Origin: CAIZGX01 sp044239865
GTDB lineage: Bacteria > Bacteroidota > Bacteroidia > Flavobacteriales_D > Sanyastnellaceae
Direction: 5' to 3'
Assembly (NCBI GenBank): GCA_044239865.1
Contig: JBIIAO010000001.1
Coordinates: 248,001 to 312,000, forward strand
DNA: 64,000 bases
The notes under the pieces were generated by a model that saw nothing but the letters and a program-made list of their open reading frames with translations, searched no databases and was not told the origin of the DNA. The position numbers were made by a program, and so were the translations under genes. Shown one piece after another: positions 35,510 to 43,847 of the stretch. Position 1 is the first letter of the stretch, and every line of letters starts with the position of its first letter.

Positions 35510-36144
35510 AAATTAGAACCAAGGAAGACTTACAAAATTACATTTCGGATGACTTAGCATGGAGAAAAAAAGAACTGTCAAATCTCTATAATGATGTAAA
35601 AACAGCTAATCCTAAAAGACTACCAACGTCATTAAGATGTGCTGTTGTAATATTATATGCGCACTGGGAGGGTTTTATCAAGAATGCGGCTCAAATTTAT
35701 CTAATTTATATAAAATCGCGCAGGCTTACTCTTGTAGAAGTAAATAACAACTTACTCGCCTTGTCATTAAAACAAAAAATAAATGAATTTAATGCAACAA
35801 ATAAGGCAACATGTCACGTTAAGTTCGTTGACTTTTTTTTAAACAATTTGGGAGAAAGGGCAAACTTCTCTGAAACAGATTCCATTCGAACAGGATCAAA
35901 TTTAAGTTCAACTATTCTTGAAGAAATACTGGCGACAATTGGTATTGAATTTACACCTTATGAACTAAAATCTAATTTAATAGATGGCCAATTACTTCAC
36001 TACCGCAACACTATTGCTCATGGCAACTACTTACCAATGGACAAGACAGAATACGAAACTTTGCATTCAGAAGTCATAAGAATGCTTGACAGTATTTCAA
36101 TCGATATTACAAATGCAACAGTGCTTGAATATTTTAGGCTGTAA
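35506..36144 (+). CDS. MAE_28990/MAE_18760-like HEPN ribonuclease
   Basis: A 212-residue helical protein. It begins with a helix-rich part and has RCAVVILYAHWEGFIKNAA, typical of the MAE_28990 HEPN family. The RNase-type motif R-x4-H is complete at Arg167 to His172 (YRNTIAHG). HEPN proteins of this kind cut RNA and act in toxin-antitoxin or phage-defence systems. It overlaps the DUF262 gene by four bases, so the two are made in fixed ratio. Whether DUF262 is the partner, sensor or antitoxin is unknown. Confidence 0.85.
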   Translation: MKIRTKEDLQNYISDDLAWRKKELSNLYNDVKTANPKRLPTSLRCAVVILYAHWEGFIKNAAQIYLIYIKSRRLTLVEVNNNLLALSLKQKINEFNATNKATCHVKFVDFFLNNLGERANFSETDSIRTGSNLSSTILEEILATIGIEFTPYELKSNLIDGQLLHYRNTIAHGNYLPMDKTEYETLHSEVIRMLDSISIDITNATVLEYFRL

Positions 36145-36462
36145 AAAAAAACAGTACCTACTAATAAACTTTTCATTCAAAGGGTGGAGGACAACATTAA
36201 ATAAAGGCTTTTGCATCTGGTGTGATTTTTTTGCTGATTGCGTAATTTTTCAACATCACTGATTACGCCTCGCGCTAGAACATTAAATTGTGTGCGTCCC
36301 TGAATTACATATGGTTTTACATTCAGGGACGCATACAGCGGCTTAAAGAAAATAGTGTAATTCGGGGGAGAAGACTTCGATAGTTACAAAGATTGATTAG
36401 ATGACGCTAAAGCTATTTGAGAATTTCAGATGTGCCGGAGAGAGCCGAGAGCCCTTAAGCCA
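36145..36462. other. Intergenic region with two inverted repeats
   Basis: About 318 bases between converging operons. It contains two hairpins: a 7-bp GCGTAAT/ATTACGC inverted repeat (arms at 36240-36246 and 36262-36268) and a perfect 13-bp one (36293-36333). No gene is seen. Confidence 0.6.
36293..36333. repeat. Perfect 13-bp inverted repeat with 15-base loop
   Basis: Arms TGCGTCCCTGAAT (36293-36305) and ATTCAGGGACGCA (36321-36333) are exact reverse complements. There is no T-run, so it is not a clear terminator. It lies between the HEPN gene and the TAC operon and could be a bidirectional terminator, a MITE remnant or a protein site. Confidence 0.75.
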
Positions 36463-36906
36463 TTATGGCTCAGCAATATCAAACGAAGCATCTTCTTTTA
36501 TCATTTCAGTCACATTCAAAGTGGGAACGATAAATTTTGAAAATTGAGTTGCTTCGGTTTTAGCGAATAAAACTCCTCTCGATGTTCCAGTCGTTAACAT
36601 TGCCAAATGTGCGAGAAATCCCTTGGGGACAATTAACTTGTTTTTTTTGATAAATGAATTCCAAGAAGCTTCTTCTATTTTGAAATGACAACTGACTTGA
36701 ATTTTGAGAAAAACTTTCTTTCCCTGCATAAATTCAAAGTCAAGAAAAACAGCGATTAGTTTGTTCGTTTGGTCAAGTTTGAATTGTAATTCAGAACCTA
36801 ATCCAGTTTCCTTCTTGGGAACAAAATTCTCCTCGAAAATGGCAAACTGCTCGGTTTTTATGCCCTTAAGAGTAAAACCAACTTTTGTGTTTTCTTTTTT
36901 TATCAT
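36463..36906 (-). CDS. SecB-like chaperone of a TAC system
   Basis: A 147-residue protein. The beginning (GFTLKGIKTEQFAIFEENF) and the later FLKIQVSCHFKIEE and TGTSRGVLFAKTEATQFSKF, then PTLNVTEMI, follow the SecB pattern of beta-strands ending in an RG-containing helix and a P-x-N motif. The likeness is by eye and moderate. It is the third gene of an operon with a RelE/HigB-like toxin and an XRE antitoxin, joined by four-base overlaps. TAC systems have exactly this order, and the SecB-like chaperone protects the unstable antitoxin. The alternative is an unrelated small protein. Confidence 0.6.
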   Translation of the reverse strand: MIKKENTKVGFTLKGIKTEQFAIFEENFVPKKETGLGSELQFKLDQTNKLIAVFLDFEFMQGKKVFLKIQVSCHFKIEEASWNSFIKKNKLIVPKGFLAHLAMLTTGTSRGVLFAKTEATQFSKFIVPTLNVTEMIKEDASFDIAEP

Positions 36907-37364
36907 ATTGCAATTGCTTGATAATTTTCAGTTGAATAATCAGCTCTTTCTAATCTCAAGATTTTTGTTGATTGGAAATTATCGCTGTAGTCAAATTCTT
37001 GAGCTGAAATTTTATCTACTCTCTTTTCAATAGTAACTATCCATTGATCCTTTTCAGTCATTTTGTTTTCGTAATAACTTGCCAATACCGGAATATCCAA
37101 GATGTTCTGTAGTTTAATCTGGGTTTCAATAGTTAAGTTCTCTTTCCCGCTTACAATTTTTGTAATTTGTTGTGGAGATACTTCCATTGCTTTGGCAAGG
37201 TCTTTTTGTGTCCAGCCCAATTCATCTAATTTCATGAGGACTTTAAGAGCAATTTGCTGCGATTCACGCAACATGGCGCGGTTTCGGATTCGCTCTCTAT
37301 TGCGTTCCATAGTCCTTGAATCCTGCTCAGAGACTAGTGCTAAAAATTTTTCTTTGTTCGTCAT
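36903..37364 (-). CDS. XRE-family antitoxin of a TAC system
   Basis: A 153-residue protein. A helix-turn-helix of the Cro/CI type lies at about residues 45-95 (LDELGWTQKDLAKAMEVS, QQITKIVSGKENLT). A long N-terminal basic helix and a C-terminal tail of about 55 residues (ENKMTEKDQWIVTIEKRVD onward) flank it. In TAC systems such a tail is the chaperone-addiction segment. It overlaps the toxin and the SecB-like gene by four bases each. Autorepression is expected. Confidence 0.82.
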   Translation of the reverse strand: MTNKEKFLALVSEQDSRTMERNRERIRNRAMLRESQQIALKVLMKLDELGWTQKDLAKAMEVSPQQITKIVSGKENLTIETQIKLQNILDIPVLASYYENKMTEKDQWIVTIEKRVDKISAQEFDYSDNFQSTKILRLERADYSTENYQAIAI

Positions 37365-37870
37365 TGTAGTTCAATTAATAGTTCAAAAAATGAATCTTCA
37401 TTTAAAACTCCGTTTTTATTTAGATAGGCTCTTGCATTTGCTAGTTTCTTTAACTCGTTGTCTGTGTCGGGATGGTCTTGCATCGTTTGACTCATCTTTA
37501 TAGCACCTCCCGTTATTGCAAAACAATTGAGGTCTATTTTAATTGCATAGTATCGCAATCTATTTCTCTTTATTTTTCCCTTTTGGAAAGCCAATATTTT
37601 AGTTCTCTCCGAGTTTTGTAAAGGCTCGAAATACATTCCAAACGGTTCTTTGTTTTGATCGATATCCTCCAAAAAGTCTTGGATTCGTTCTGCATTCTCT
37701 AATATCTCGTTGACAAATTTCATGATATCGGTAATTTTGTTTTCTTCAGCATAAGCTTTTAAAGCGGCTACGTCTGTCCATAATTCCATTAATCTGTCAT
37801 ACTCATTATCTGCTTGTCCAGTATAGTGGAAAGCGAATAAATGGTTTGCAAATATACGAACTATTTTCAT
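37361..37870 (-). CDS. RelE/HigB-like toxin of a TAC system
   Basis: A 169-residue protein. The C-terminal half (ERTKILAFQKGKIKRNRLR, YYAIKIDLNCFAITGG, AIKMSQTMQDHPDT) has the beta-strand and basic pattern of RelE/HigB-type mRNA-interferase toxins. The N-terminal half is helical and acidic. Family assignment is moderate. It is the first gene of the three-gene operon. About 500 bases without a gene lie upstream of it. Confidence 0.68.
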   Translation of the reverse strand: MKIVRIFANHLFAFHYTGQADNEYDRLMELWTDVAALKAYAEENKITDIMKFVNEILENAERIQDFLEDIDQNKEPFGMYFEPLQNSERTKILAFQKGKIKRNRLRYYAIKIDLNCFAITGGAIKMSQTMQDHPDTDNELKKLANARAYLNKNGVLNEDSFFELLIELQ

Positions 37871-38006
37871 AAAATCAACTTATAGGTTTATTTCCGCCTC
37901 TTTCTTTTGTGTTTTTCTTTTGTCGAGCAATGGTCTTTTAAGTATGGGTCTGCACGCGAAGGTTACTTCAAGTATTCAAAGTTAAAGACTTAAAAGAATA
38001 AATTCT

Positions 38007-38039
38007 GATTCAGTTATGCGGGTTTATGCCATCTGGAAG
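38007..38039 (+). repeat. 33-bp repeat, copy 1
   Basis: Identical to 48970-49002 except for about five substitutions. The shared core AGTTATGCGGGTTTATG is exact. Both copies lie near a strong terminator at the edge of accessory DNA. Confidence 0.6.
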
Positions 38040-38091
38040 AGGGGGCGTTCACTTACCGATAAACCTGCTGATATTGATGCCCGTCTAAGAC

Positions 38092-38126
38092 AATAAAAAA
38101 GACCAACTGTCTTACTTGCTGGTCTT
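38092..38126 (-). terminator. Rho-independent terminator after the tRNA fragment
   Basis: On the minus strand the sequence AAGACCA ... TGGTCTT forms a 7-bp stem around a 14-base loop and is followed by a run of T. It follows the tRNA 3' fragment directly, as a tRNA gene's own terminator would. Confidence 0.7.
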
Positions 38127-38133
38127 AATTCCA

Positions 38134-38163
38134 GCGGAGAGAGAGAGGGATTCGAACCCTCGG
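38134..38163 (-). pseudogene. Displaced tRNA-Ser 3' end (attachment-site remnant)
   Basis: On the minus strand a T-arm GAGGG-TTCGAAT-CCCTC (38145-38161) is followed by a TC-rich acceptor strand ending CCGC. The 5' two-thirds of a tRNA (acceptor, D and anticodon arms) is absent upstream. Integration of an element at a tRNA-Ser would leave exactly this 3' end plus the native terminator. The TC-rich stretch is two bases longer than a 7-bp acceptor stem needs, consistent with decay. Type Ser is inferred from the similarity to tRNA-Ser ends. Confidence 0.55.
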
Positions 38164-38257
38164 TAAAGTTCAGTTTTCAAGTTCAGATTTCTCTTTTTAC
38201 TACACTCAATTTTCAAAGTGCTTCGGCACTTTTTCTTTGAATAGATCATTCGAAAAG

Positions 38258-38273
38258 TACGAGGAAGTGCGTA
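38258..38273. promoter_or_regulatory. Weak operator-like site (TACGAG-GAAG-TGCGTA)
   Basis: A 9/12 match to the TACGTA-N4-TACGTA pattern, 124 bases before the M43 protease gene. The spacing is right but the match is poor, so it may be chance. Confidence 0.2.
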
Positions 38274-38396
38274 TTGTACAAATTGATTATCCAAAACAAT
38301 TTTGCTGATGTCATTTTGAATTAGATAGCTCTCAAAATAGTATTTGCTTTCTACTAAAAAAAATCAGAGAAAAAACCGAATCAAAATAATCAAGTC

Positions 38397-41300
38397 ATGA
38401 ATAAAAAAATGCCAGCCAACTTCATTTTCGGCTTAAAAACGAAAACGTTAATCGTAATAATTACAATATTCTTTTCCGGTATTAACATTGCTACGGCACA
38501 ATTCTGTGGAACCCCAAATGAACCGCAGATATTAATGATGGGCGGCGGGGGTGGTGGTCTTGGCATTTCGGATTGTCAGAATTACTTGAACTATAAGCCA
38601 GATTCTTATTCACCCATTCTCTATGTAAAAGTGAACTTTCACTTCATGCTTAAAGAGGATATGTTCAATCCAAATAATTTTGCCGAGACATGGGACGGTA
38701 TTGACAATGACAATTCTTTGAATGGTCAACAGTGGGCAGAAGGGGTGGTGAACATGATGAATAATGTTCAGCTGAACAACAATCAACAAATGAATCTGCC
38801 GCCAAATAACGCAACATCTGTTTTACCTTATAACTTTCGATTAGATTTAATGGGTGTGTATTTTCATGAAGATAATGGTCTGTATAATGCGTGCAATTAC
38901 GAATTATCAAGTTTATTAAATACTTATGGTGTTAATACTTCGAGTGAAATAAATGTCTTTTTTTGTGCAACAGGAGCAGGAGGTAACGGTTGCGGCGCAG
39001 GAGGTGCTGCCGGTGCACATGTAATTATTAAAGGGGCTTGGCAAGCTTACAATATTATGTTAAATGATAATAGCTCTTCAGCCTTAGCAGACTCTTATTG
39101 GTCAAATGGCCGCTTGTTACTGCATGAAATTGGTCACTGCCTCTCATTGGGGCATACTATAAATTCTAATATGGATAATTCACCTTTTTGCGGAGCTGCT
39201 GATGACTTTTGCGGGGATACGCCTTCGTATTCTGACTTGGTTAATATTTATAATATTCAAAACCCGTGTTGCTATTCTAATTGGCCTACAACCTGCGATC
39301 CAGCAGCGAGCTGCACCAACAATTTGATGGATTATAATTGTGGCTATGCGCTCACTCCGGAACAATTGGGGCGGATATTCAAAACACTTCTTAACAATAA
39401 AATCAACTATGTCTATGAAGATTATTGTACCTATAATCCCAATTTGACTACAACAGTTACGAGTGGGCAAAATTTACTTTGGAATCAAGTTCGGATTTTT
39501 AAGGGAGATGTAATTATTGAACCACAGACTACAGTTCGCATCACATGCACCGTTTACATGCCTGAAGGTGCTAGATTTATAGTGAAACCCGGCGGAAAGT
39601 TAATTCTTGATGGTGGTACAATCACACACAGATGTTCTGGGCTGTGGCAAGGTATAGAAGTTTGGGGCAATCATAATTTGAATCAGTCTGTTGAATCAAA
39701 CCAAGGCGTAGTTGAGATAATAAACAATGGTACAATTGAGTGGGCGAAAATTGGAATAAATACCATTCGTGTTTTGCCAGATGGTACTTTTGATTGGTCA
39801 AAAACAGGAGGTATGATATTCTGTCGAGATGCGAATTTCATTAATAATTCAAAATCGGTTTCATTCATGGCATACCACAATTTTAATTCCACGGGCCAAA
39901 TTGCAAATAGATCCTCATTTAAAAACACACACTTTGAAATTACTGATGTTACTCGATTTAAAAACCAATCGCACGAATGCTTTATTTCTATGTGGGATGT
40001 AAATGGCGTTAAAATTTATGGTTGTGACTTTAAAAATTCAGCACCAGGTATTTCGCTAACTCAAAGGGGAAATGGGCTATTTACAATTTGGTCGACCTAC
40101 AAGGTTGGTGATTATTGTAATTCAAATGTTCCTTACGGAGTCGATTGTCCGTCGAATGAAATAGTAAGAAGTAGATTTGAAAATTTGAATTATGCCATCC
40201 GCTCGGCAGGCTTAATGAAGTCGTTCCTTCTATCAGTTGAGCATGCGCAATTTTTTAACAATAAAGGAGGTGTTTTCTTATCCGGTTTTGGTCAGTCACA
40301 AATTATTAGAAACGATTTTGATTGGAATGAAATAGTAGAATTGGATCAAGAGCAGACTTTCGGAGTTTATTTACAAGAATGCAATGGGTACGAAGTTGAA
40401 GAAAATTTCTTCGATGCGCATGATGGTGAAGAAACTTACGGCATTGCTGTTAATAATTCTGGTGAATATGCAACATTGATATATCGTAATATATTTCATA
40501 GATGTAAAGCGGCTTCAATGGTATATGGTCTGAATAGAATTATGGAAGGTGAGGCAGATGACCATCCTGGTCTTGAATGGAGTTGTAATATCTACGGAGA
40601 AGATGGAAACGCTTCCAGCTTGAACTATTACGGAATTGGACTATGGAACAACGCCTCACATTCAAGCTATCAAGGCACTTTGTCTGAAGAGGAAGCAGCG
40701 GGGAATTTGTTTTACCCAGAATGTAGTCCGAGTAATAGTAATAGTTCCTCTGAACGAGAGTTGAAACTAATGGAACAAGAATTCCCCTCATATTACGATT
40801 ATATTCATACACCCTTAGCAGAGACAGAGCCACTTTGTCGAACTTTTGGTGTTGGATTATTAGATATCCAAAATTACAATTGGGTTTACAACGCAGGTAA
40901 TGTTTGTAGAAAAAATATAAGTACGGAAAAATCATTAATACAACACCAAAATCTAATTTCGTATAATAATGAAATTTACAATCAATTGAAAGGTACTTAT
41001 GATGGGTATGCCAACAATGGTTCAGGCTCTCAACTAAAAGATTTGATAAATGATCCAAATAAAACTAGTGTTGAAGTACGTAATGCCCTTATAGATGCAT
41101 CTCCTAGCGTGTCTGACGAATTACTCATTGCTGCGCTTAATAGAACTCCTCAACTGGACGGTTGGCATATGGCTGAGGGTCTTCTCGCAAATGCGCCATT
41201 GAAAGAAGCCGTTATGGCAGAATTAGAAAATTCGAGTTATCTTGATTTTTATAAGGCATTTGTTTCAAACAACCAGCCAAATGGATTTTCCCCTCGCACA

Positions 41301-42032
41301 CTCATGGCAATGGATGCAACCCACTATAAATCTGAGCAAGACAATGCTAAATCCGATTTGATACGATGCTATTCAGGTGATTTTGAAGATAACAAGCCAT
41401 GGCTAGAGTTAATAGAGCAACTAAACGCATTTTCTTACTGCATAGACCCATGGGAAAAGGCGGCCGTGTTCTTGGAAAAAGGAGATTACGCTTTATCCAA
41501 CACTACTTTAAGCGAAACGAGCAAAGATCCAGCACGTTGCGAATTATTGAAAATAGCCCTAGATATGCAACAAAATGGCTTGGTGCCAAATGGTCTTTCC
41601 CCTTCTCAACATTTGAATCTAATTAGCATATCTGCAAATTCGGAGAATCTTTTGAGTGCTACTGCTACACTTATGTTAGAATACTGGGGCGGACCGATAT
41701 ACCAAGAATTCTTGGCACTTCCTGAAGGCGGACAAACAAAGGCTAGAAGTATTAATAATAGTTTAAATGTCCCAGAGGTTAGTTTTATTTCGGTTTTCCC
41801 AAATCCGGCAGATGACCATATCAAATTAATCAGCAGTTTGCCAAAGGGTGCGAAAAATATAATAATTGCCATTTTCAATCCAGAAGGAAAAATAATCGAA
41901 TCGAAAAACCTAAGTGAATCAAGCAATTATATTGAACTTAATACTCAACTTTGGCCAGCTGGAATTTATATTGCAGAACTTGTTGCGGATGGTATTAAAT
42001 TGGGTACATGCAGCGTTTCAATTGCTCATTAG
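38397..42032 (+). CDS. T9SS-exported M43-like metzincin and beta-helix protein
   Basis: A 1211-residue secreted protein. After a signal peptide (ending INIATAQ) comes a metalloprotease domain (about residues 50-345). The zinc site HEIGHCLSLGH starts at His243 and fits HExxHxxGxxH. A Met-turn NLMDYN follows, as in M43 cytophagalysin/pappalysin-type peptidases. Next is a right-handed beta-helix (about 370-830) with PGGKLILDGGT and CSGLWQGIEVWG, then a helical part (WHMAEGLLANAPL) and a T9SS sorting domain (VFPNPADDHIKL). All catalytic residues of the signature are present. It is the large partner of the third T9SS pair. Confidence 0.87.
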   Translation: MNKKMPANFIFGLKTKTLIVIITIFFSGINIATAQFCGTPNEPQILMMGGGGGGLGISDCQNYLNYKPDSYSPILYVKVNFHFMLKEDMFNPNNFAETWDGIDNDNSLNGQQWAEGVVNMMNNVQLNNNQQMNLPPNNATSVLPYNFRLDLMGVYFHEDNGLYNACNYELSSLLNTYGVNTSSEINVFFCATGAGGNGCGAGGAAGAHVIIKGAWQAYNIMLNDNSSSALADSYWSNGRLLLHEIGHCLSLGHTINSNMDNSPFCGAADDFCGDTPSYSDLVNIYNIQNPCCYSNWPTTCDPAASCTNNLMDYNCGYALTPEQLGRIFKTLLNNKINYVYEDYCTYNPNLTTTVTSGQNLLWNQVRIFKGDVIIEPQTTVRITCTVYMPEGARFIVKPGGKLILDGGTITHRCSGLWQGIEVWGNHNLNQSVESNQGVVEIINNGTIEWAKIGINTIRVLPDGTFDWSKTGGMIFCRDANFINNSKSVSFMAYHNFNSTGQIANRSSFKNTHFEITDVTRFKNQSHECFISMWDVNGVKIYGCDFKNSAPGISLTQRGNGLFTIWSTYKVGDYCNSNVPYGVDCPSNEIVRSRFENLNYAIRSAGLMKSFLLSVEHAQFFNNKGGVFLSGFGQSQIIRNDFDWNEIVELDQEQTFGVYLQECNGYEVEENFFDAHDGEETYGIAVNNSGEYATLIYRNIFHRCKAASMVYGLNRIMEGEADDHPGLEWSCNIYGEDGNASSLNYYGIGLWNNASHSSYQGTLSEEEAAGNLFYPECSPSNSNSSSERELKLMEQEFPSYYDYIHTPLAETEPLCRTFGVGLLDIQNYNWVYNAGNVCRKNISTEKSLIQHQNLISYNNEIYNQLKGTYDGYANNGSGSQLKDLINDPNKTSVEVRNALIDASPSVSDELLIAALNRTPQLDGWHMAEGLLANAPLKEAVMAELENSSYLDFYKAFVSNNQPNGFSPRTLMAMDATHYKSEQDNAKSDLIRCYSGDFEDNKPWLELIEQLNAFSYCIDPWEKAAVFLEKGDYALSNTTLSETSKDPARCELLKIALDMQQNGLVPNGLSPSQHLNLISISANSENLLSATATLMLEYWGGPIYQEFLALPEGGQTKARSINNSLNVPEVSFISVFPNPADDHIKLISSLPKGAKNIIIAIFNPEGKIIESKNLSESSNYIELNTQLWPAGIYIAELVADGIKLGTCSVSIAH

Positions 42033-42044
42033 TAAAAAGAATAA

Positions 42045-43619
42045 ATGAAACTTCTATTTCAATTATTAATGCCACTGGCGTTTGCCGTTAATTCCTTCGC
42101 ACAGCCGTTTTCAATATTGTACGACCACACCGGGTTTGCTAATGGTGGTATTGCAATAGCCAAATTTCAAAACAACTTTTTAACTACACATGCAGCATTA
42201 GATCTTAATATTCAAGGATACTCTACTCTCGTCGCCGCTTACAACGAAAACGGTATTATGTTTTGGGATACAACACTCTCGAATATTACCCAAGAGTTTT
42301 CTCAAACAGGTTTAAACACAGCTATATTGAGCACGGAGAGTGATAGTCAGAAATGGGTTGTTGGAAATTATAGCTTGTATAACAACACGGCATGTGTTCC
42401 CTTTCTTCAAAAATTAAACTCTGATGGAACTGCAGAAGAATTGATTACACTTGACACCTTATCATTCGATAATCCGAGAGTATTTGGCGCAATTACAAAT
42501 CCGACAGGAATCTATTTGATGTGTAGCAATGGTAACTTGCTTAGCGCAAATGAGCTTCTAATTGTAAAATGTAAACTAACTGGAGAGTATGTTTGGAAAC
42601 AGTCATATGATATTGGTTTTGCTTTTAACCCGAAGTGTATCCATGATGTTGGAGACGGATTCCTAATAGGCGGCTGGAGATATGCTAATTCAGCAGATCA
42701 GACTGATAGCAATGGTCAGCAGTATGTTAGAAAATTCAATTACGAAGGACAAAGTCAATGGATAAATACCATTGCTTTTGGCGATAACGTTAATTTAGGT
42801 GCTGTCGGTTTTGCGACATTGGATAATGGGAATTATCTTTTTGCTGGTCATAAATGCGTAGACTATCCAACATATAGTATTCAACCCTTAATTGGTGAAT
42901 TGGATGCTGTAACGGGCGATACACTTTGGACAAGACTTTACTTCGATCCTTATCTTGGTTATGACCCAAATAATCTTGTTAACTACAATTCTCAAAATAG
43001 ACTCCATGGCTTTAAAAAATTAGAAGCAGGCGGTTACATTGGTGTTGGCGAATGCAGACACGACATTATGCCTGATTCAGCCATGGGGCCTCTGGACAAT
43101 GCTGCATTTATCATGAAGTTAGATGACAATTTCAATTTAATGTGGAAACGAATTTATGTTCCAGAGGGCTACGGGGAATTGGATATGTCGGCAGCACTAT
43201 GTCGATTAAACGATTTCGTGGAAAATGCAGATGGGTCAATCACCGCTCTTGGTATGGTTTATATGTACACAGGAATTGGTCCACAAGGTGGATATATTCA
43301 AGATAGTTACATGATTCGAGTAGATAGCCTTGGTTGTTTAATTCCGGGTTGCTCAGTGGGAATAACAGAGTTCGAGGATTTAACTGACCTTTTGTTATAC
43401 CCCAACCCAACCTCATCCAACCTCACCATTCAACTTCCAACCAACGACAACTGGACCGTTCGTCTTTACAACATGAATGGACAATTGGTTTCAACAGAAA
43501 AAATAAACGGCAGCAATCGCCTCGATCTCGACCTCCAAAGTTTCACATCGGGTTTATACACTGTTCAAGCTATGAACAATGAAGGGAAGGTTTATACGGA
43601 GGTTGTGGTGAAGGAGTAG
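42045..43619 (+). CDS. Secreted beta-propeller-like protein with T9SS sorting domain
   Basis: A 524-residue protein with signal peptide (MKLLFQLLMPLAFAVNSFA), repeated short beta blocks (DGFLIGGWRY, LGAVGFATLDNGNYLFAGHK) typical of a beta-propeller, and a T9SS sorting domain (LLLYPNPTSSNLTIQLP). The domain is almost the same as that of the 507-residue gene at 32776, which suggests a recent duplication. It is 12 bases after its large partner. An inverted repeat module starts at its stop codon. Confidence 0.84.
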   Translation: MKLLFQLLMPLAFAVNSFAQPFSILYDHTGFANGGIAIAKFQNNFLTTHAALDLNIQGYSTLVAAYNENGIMFWDTTLSNITQEFSQTGLNTAILSTESDSQKWVVGNYSLYNNTACVPFLQKLNSDGTAEELITLDTLSFDNPRVFGAITNPTGIYLMCSNGNLLSANELLIVKCKLTGEYVWKQSYDIGFAFNPKCIHDVGDGFLIGGWRYANSADQTDSNGQQYVRKFNYEGQSQWINTIAFGDNVNLGAVGFATLDNGNYLFAGHKCVDYPTYSIQPLIGELDAVTGDTLWTRLYFDPYLGYDPNNLVNYNSQNRLHGFKKLEAGGYIGVGECRHDIMPDSAMGPLDNAAFIMKLDDNFNLMWKRIYVPEGYGELDMSAALCRLNDFVENADGSITALGMVYMYTGIGPQGGYIQDSYMIRVDSLGCLIPGCSVGITEFEDLTDLLLYPNPTSSNLTIQLPTNDNWTVRLYNMNGQLVSTEKINGSNRLDLDLQSFTSGLYTVQAMNNEGKVYTEVVVKE

Positions 43620-43676
43620 GAACTGCGTTATTGGAAAATCGGAGATTTTATTCCTACTTCGTAATTGGAACTTCGT
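43619..43676 (-). repeat. Inverted copy of the AACGNAGTT/hairpin module
   Basis: Read on the minus strand it matches the module at 20129 and others: AACGAAGTTCC, GTAGGA, an AAAATC/GATTTT hairpin (43633-43654), then AACGCAGTT. It is the only minus-strand copy seen. It begins at the stop of the T9SS gene. No stem-loop array is attached. Confidence 0.75.
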
Positions 43677-43847
43677 TTTTATCGGTTGCTGTTTGCGGCT
43701 TAGGGATTCGCTTAGGCGTTGTCCTAATAACCGAGGTTGGTTTGTGCCCGAACTGTTCTGTCTACCAAAAAACGCATTTTTTAATAAAGGACAAGACTTG
43801 AATTAAATTCTCGGTTGCCACTTGTGTGCATTTCCTTTTGTATGAGA

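Larger units (their letters stand above)
37871..38396. other. Intergenic region with tRNA remnant, terminator and repeat
   Basis: About 526 bases between the TAC toxin (minus) and the M43 protease gene (plus). It carries the 33-bp repeat at 38007-38039, a Rho-independent terminator (38092-38126, minus) and a tRNA-Ser 3' fragment (38134-38163, minus). A TACGAG-GAAG-TGCGTA near-operator is at 38258-38273. I saw no protein-coding gene. Confidence 0.65.

Noticed and set aside
38134..38230. A complete tRNA-Ser gene
   Set aside because: Only the T-arm and 3' acceptor strand are present. No D-arm, anticodon arm or 5' acceptor strand can be found upstream on the minus strand.
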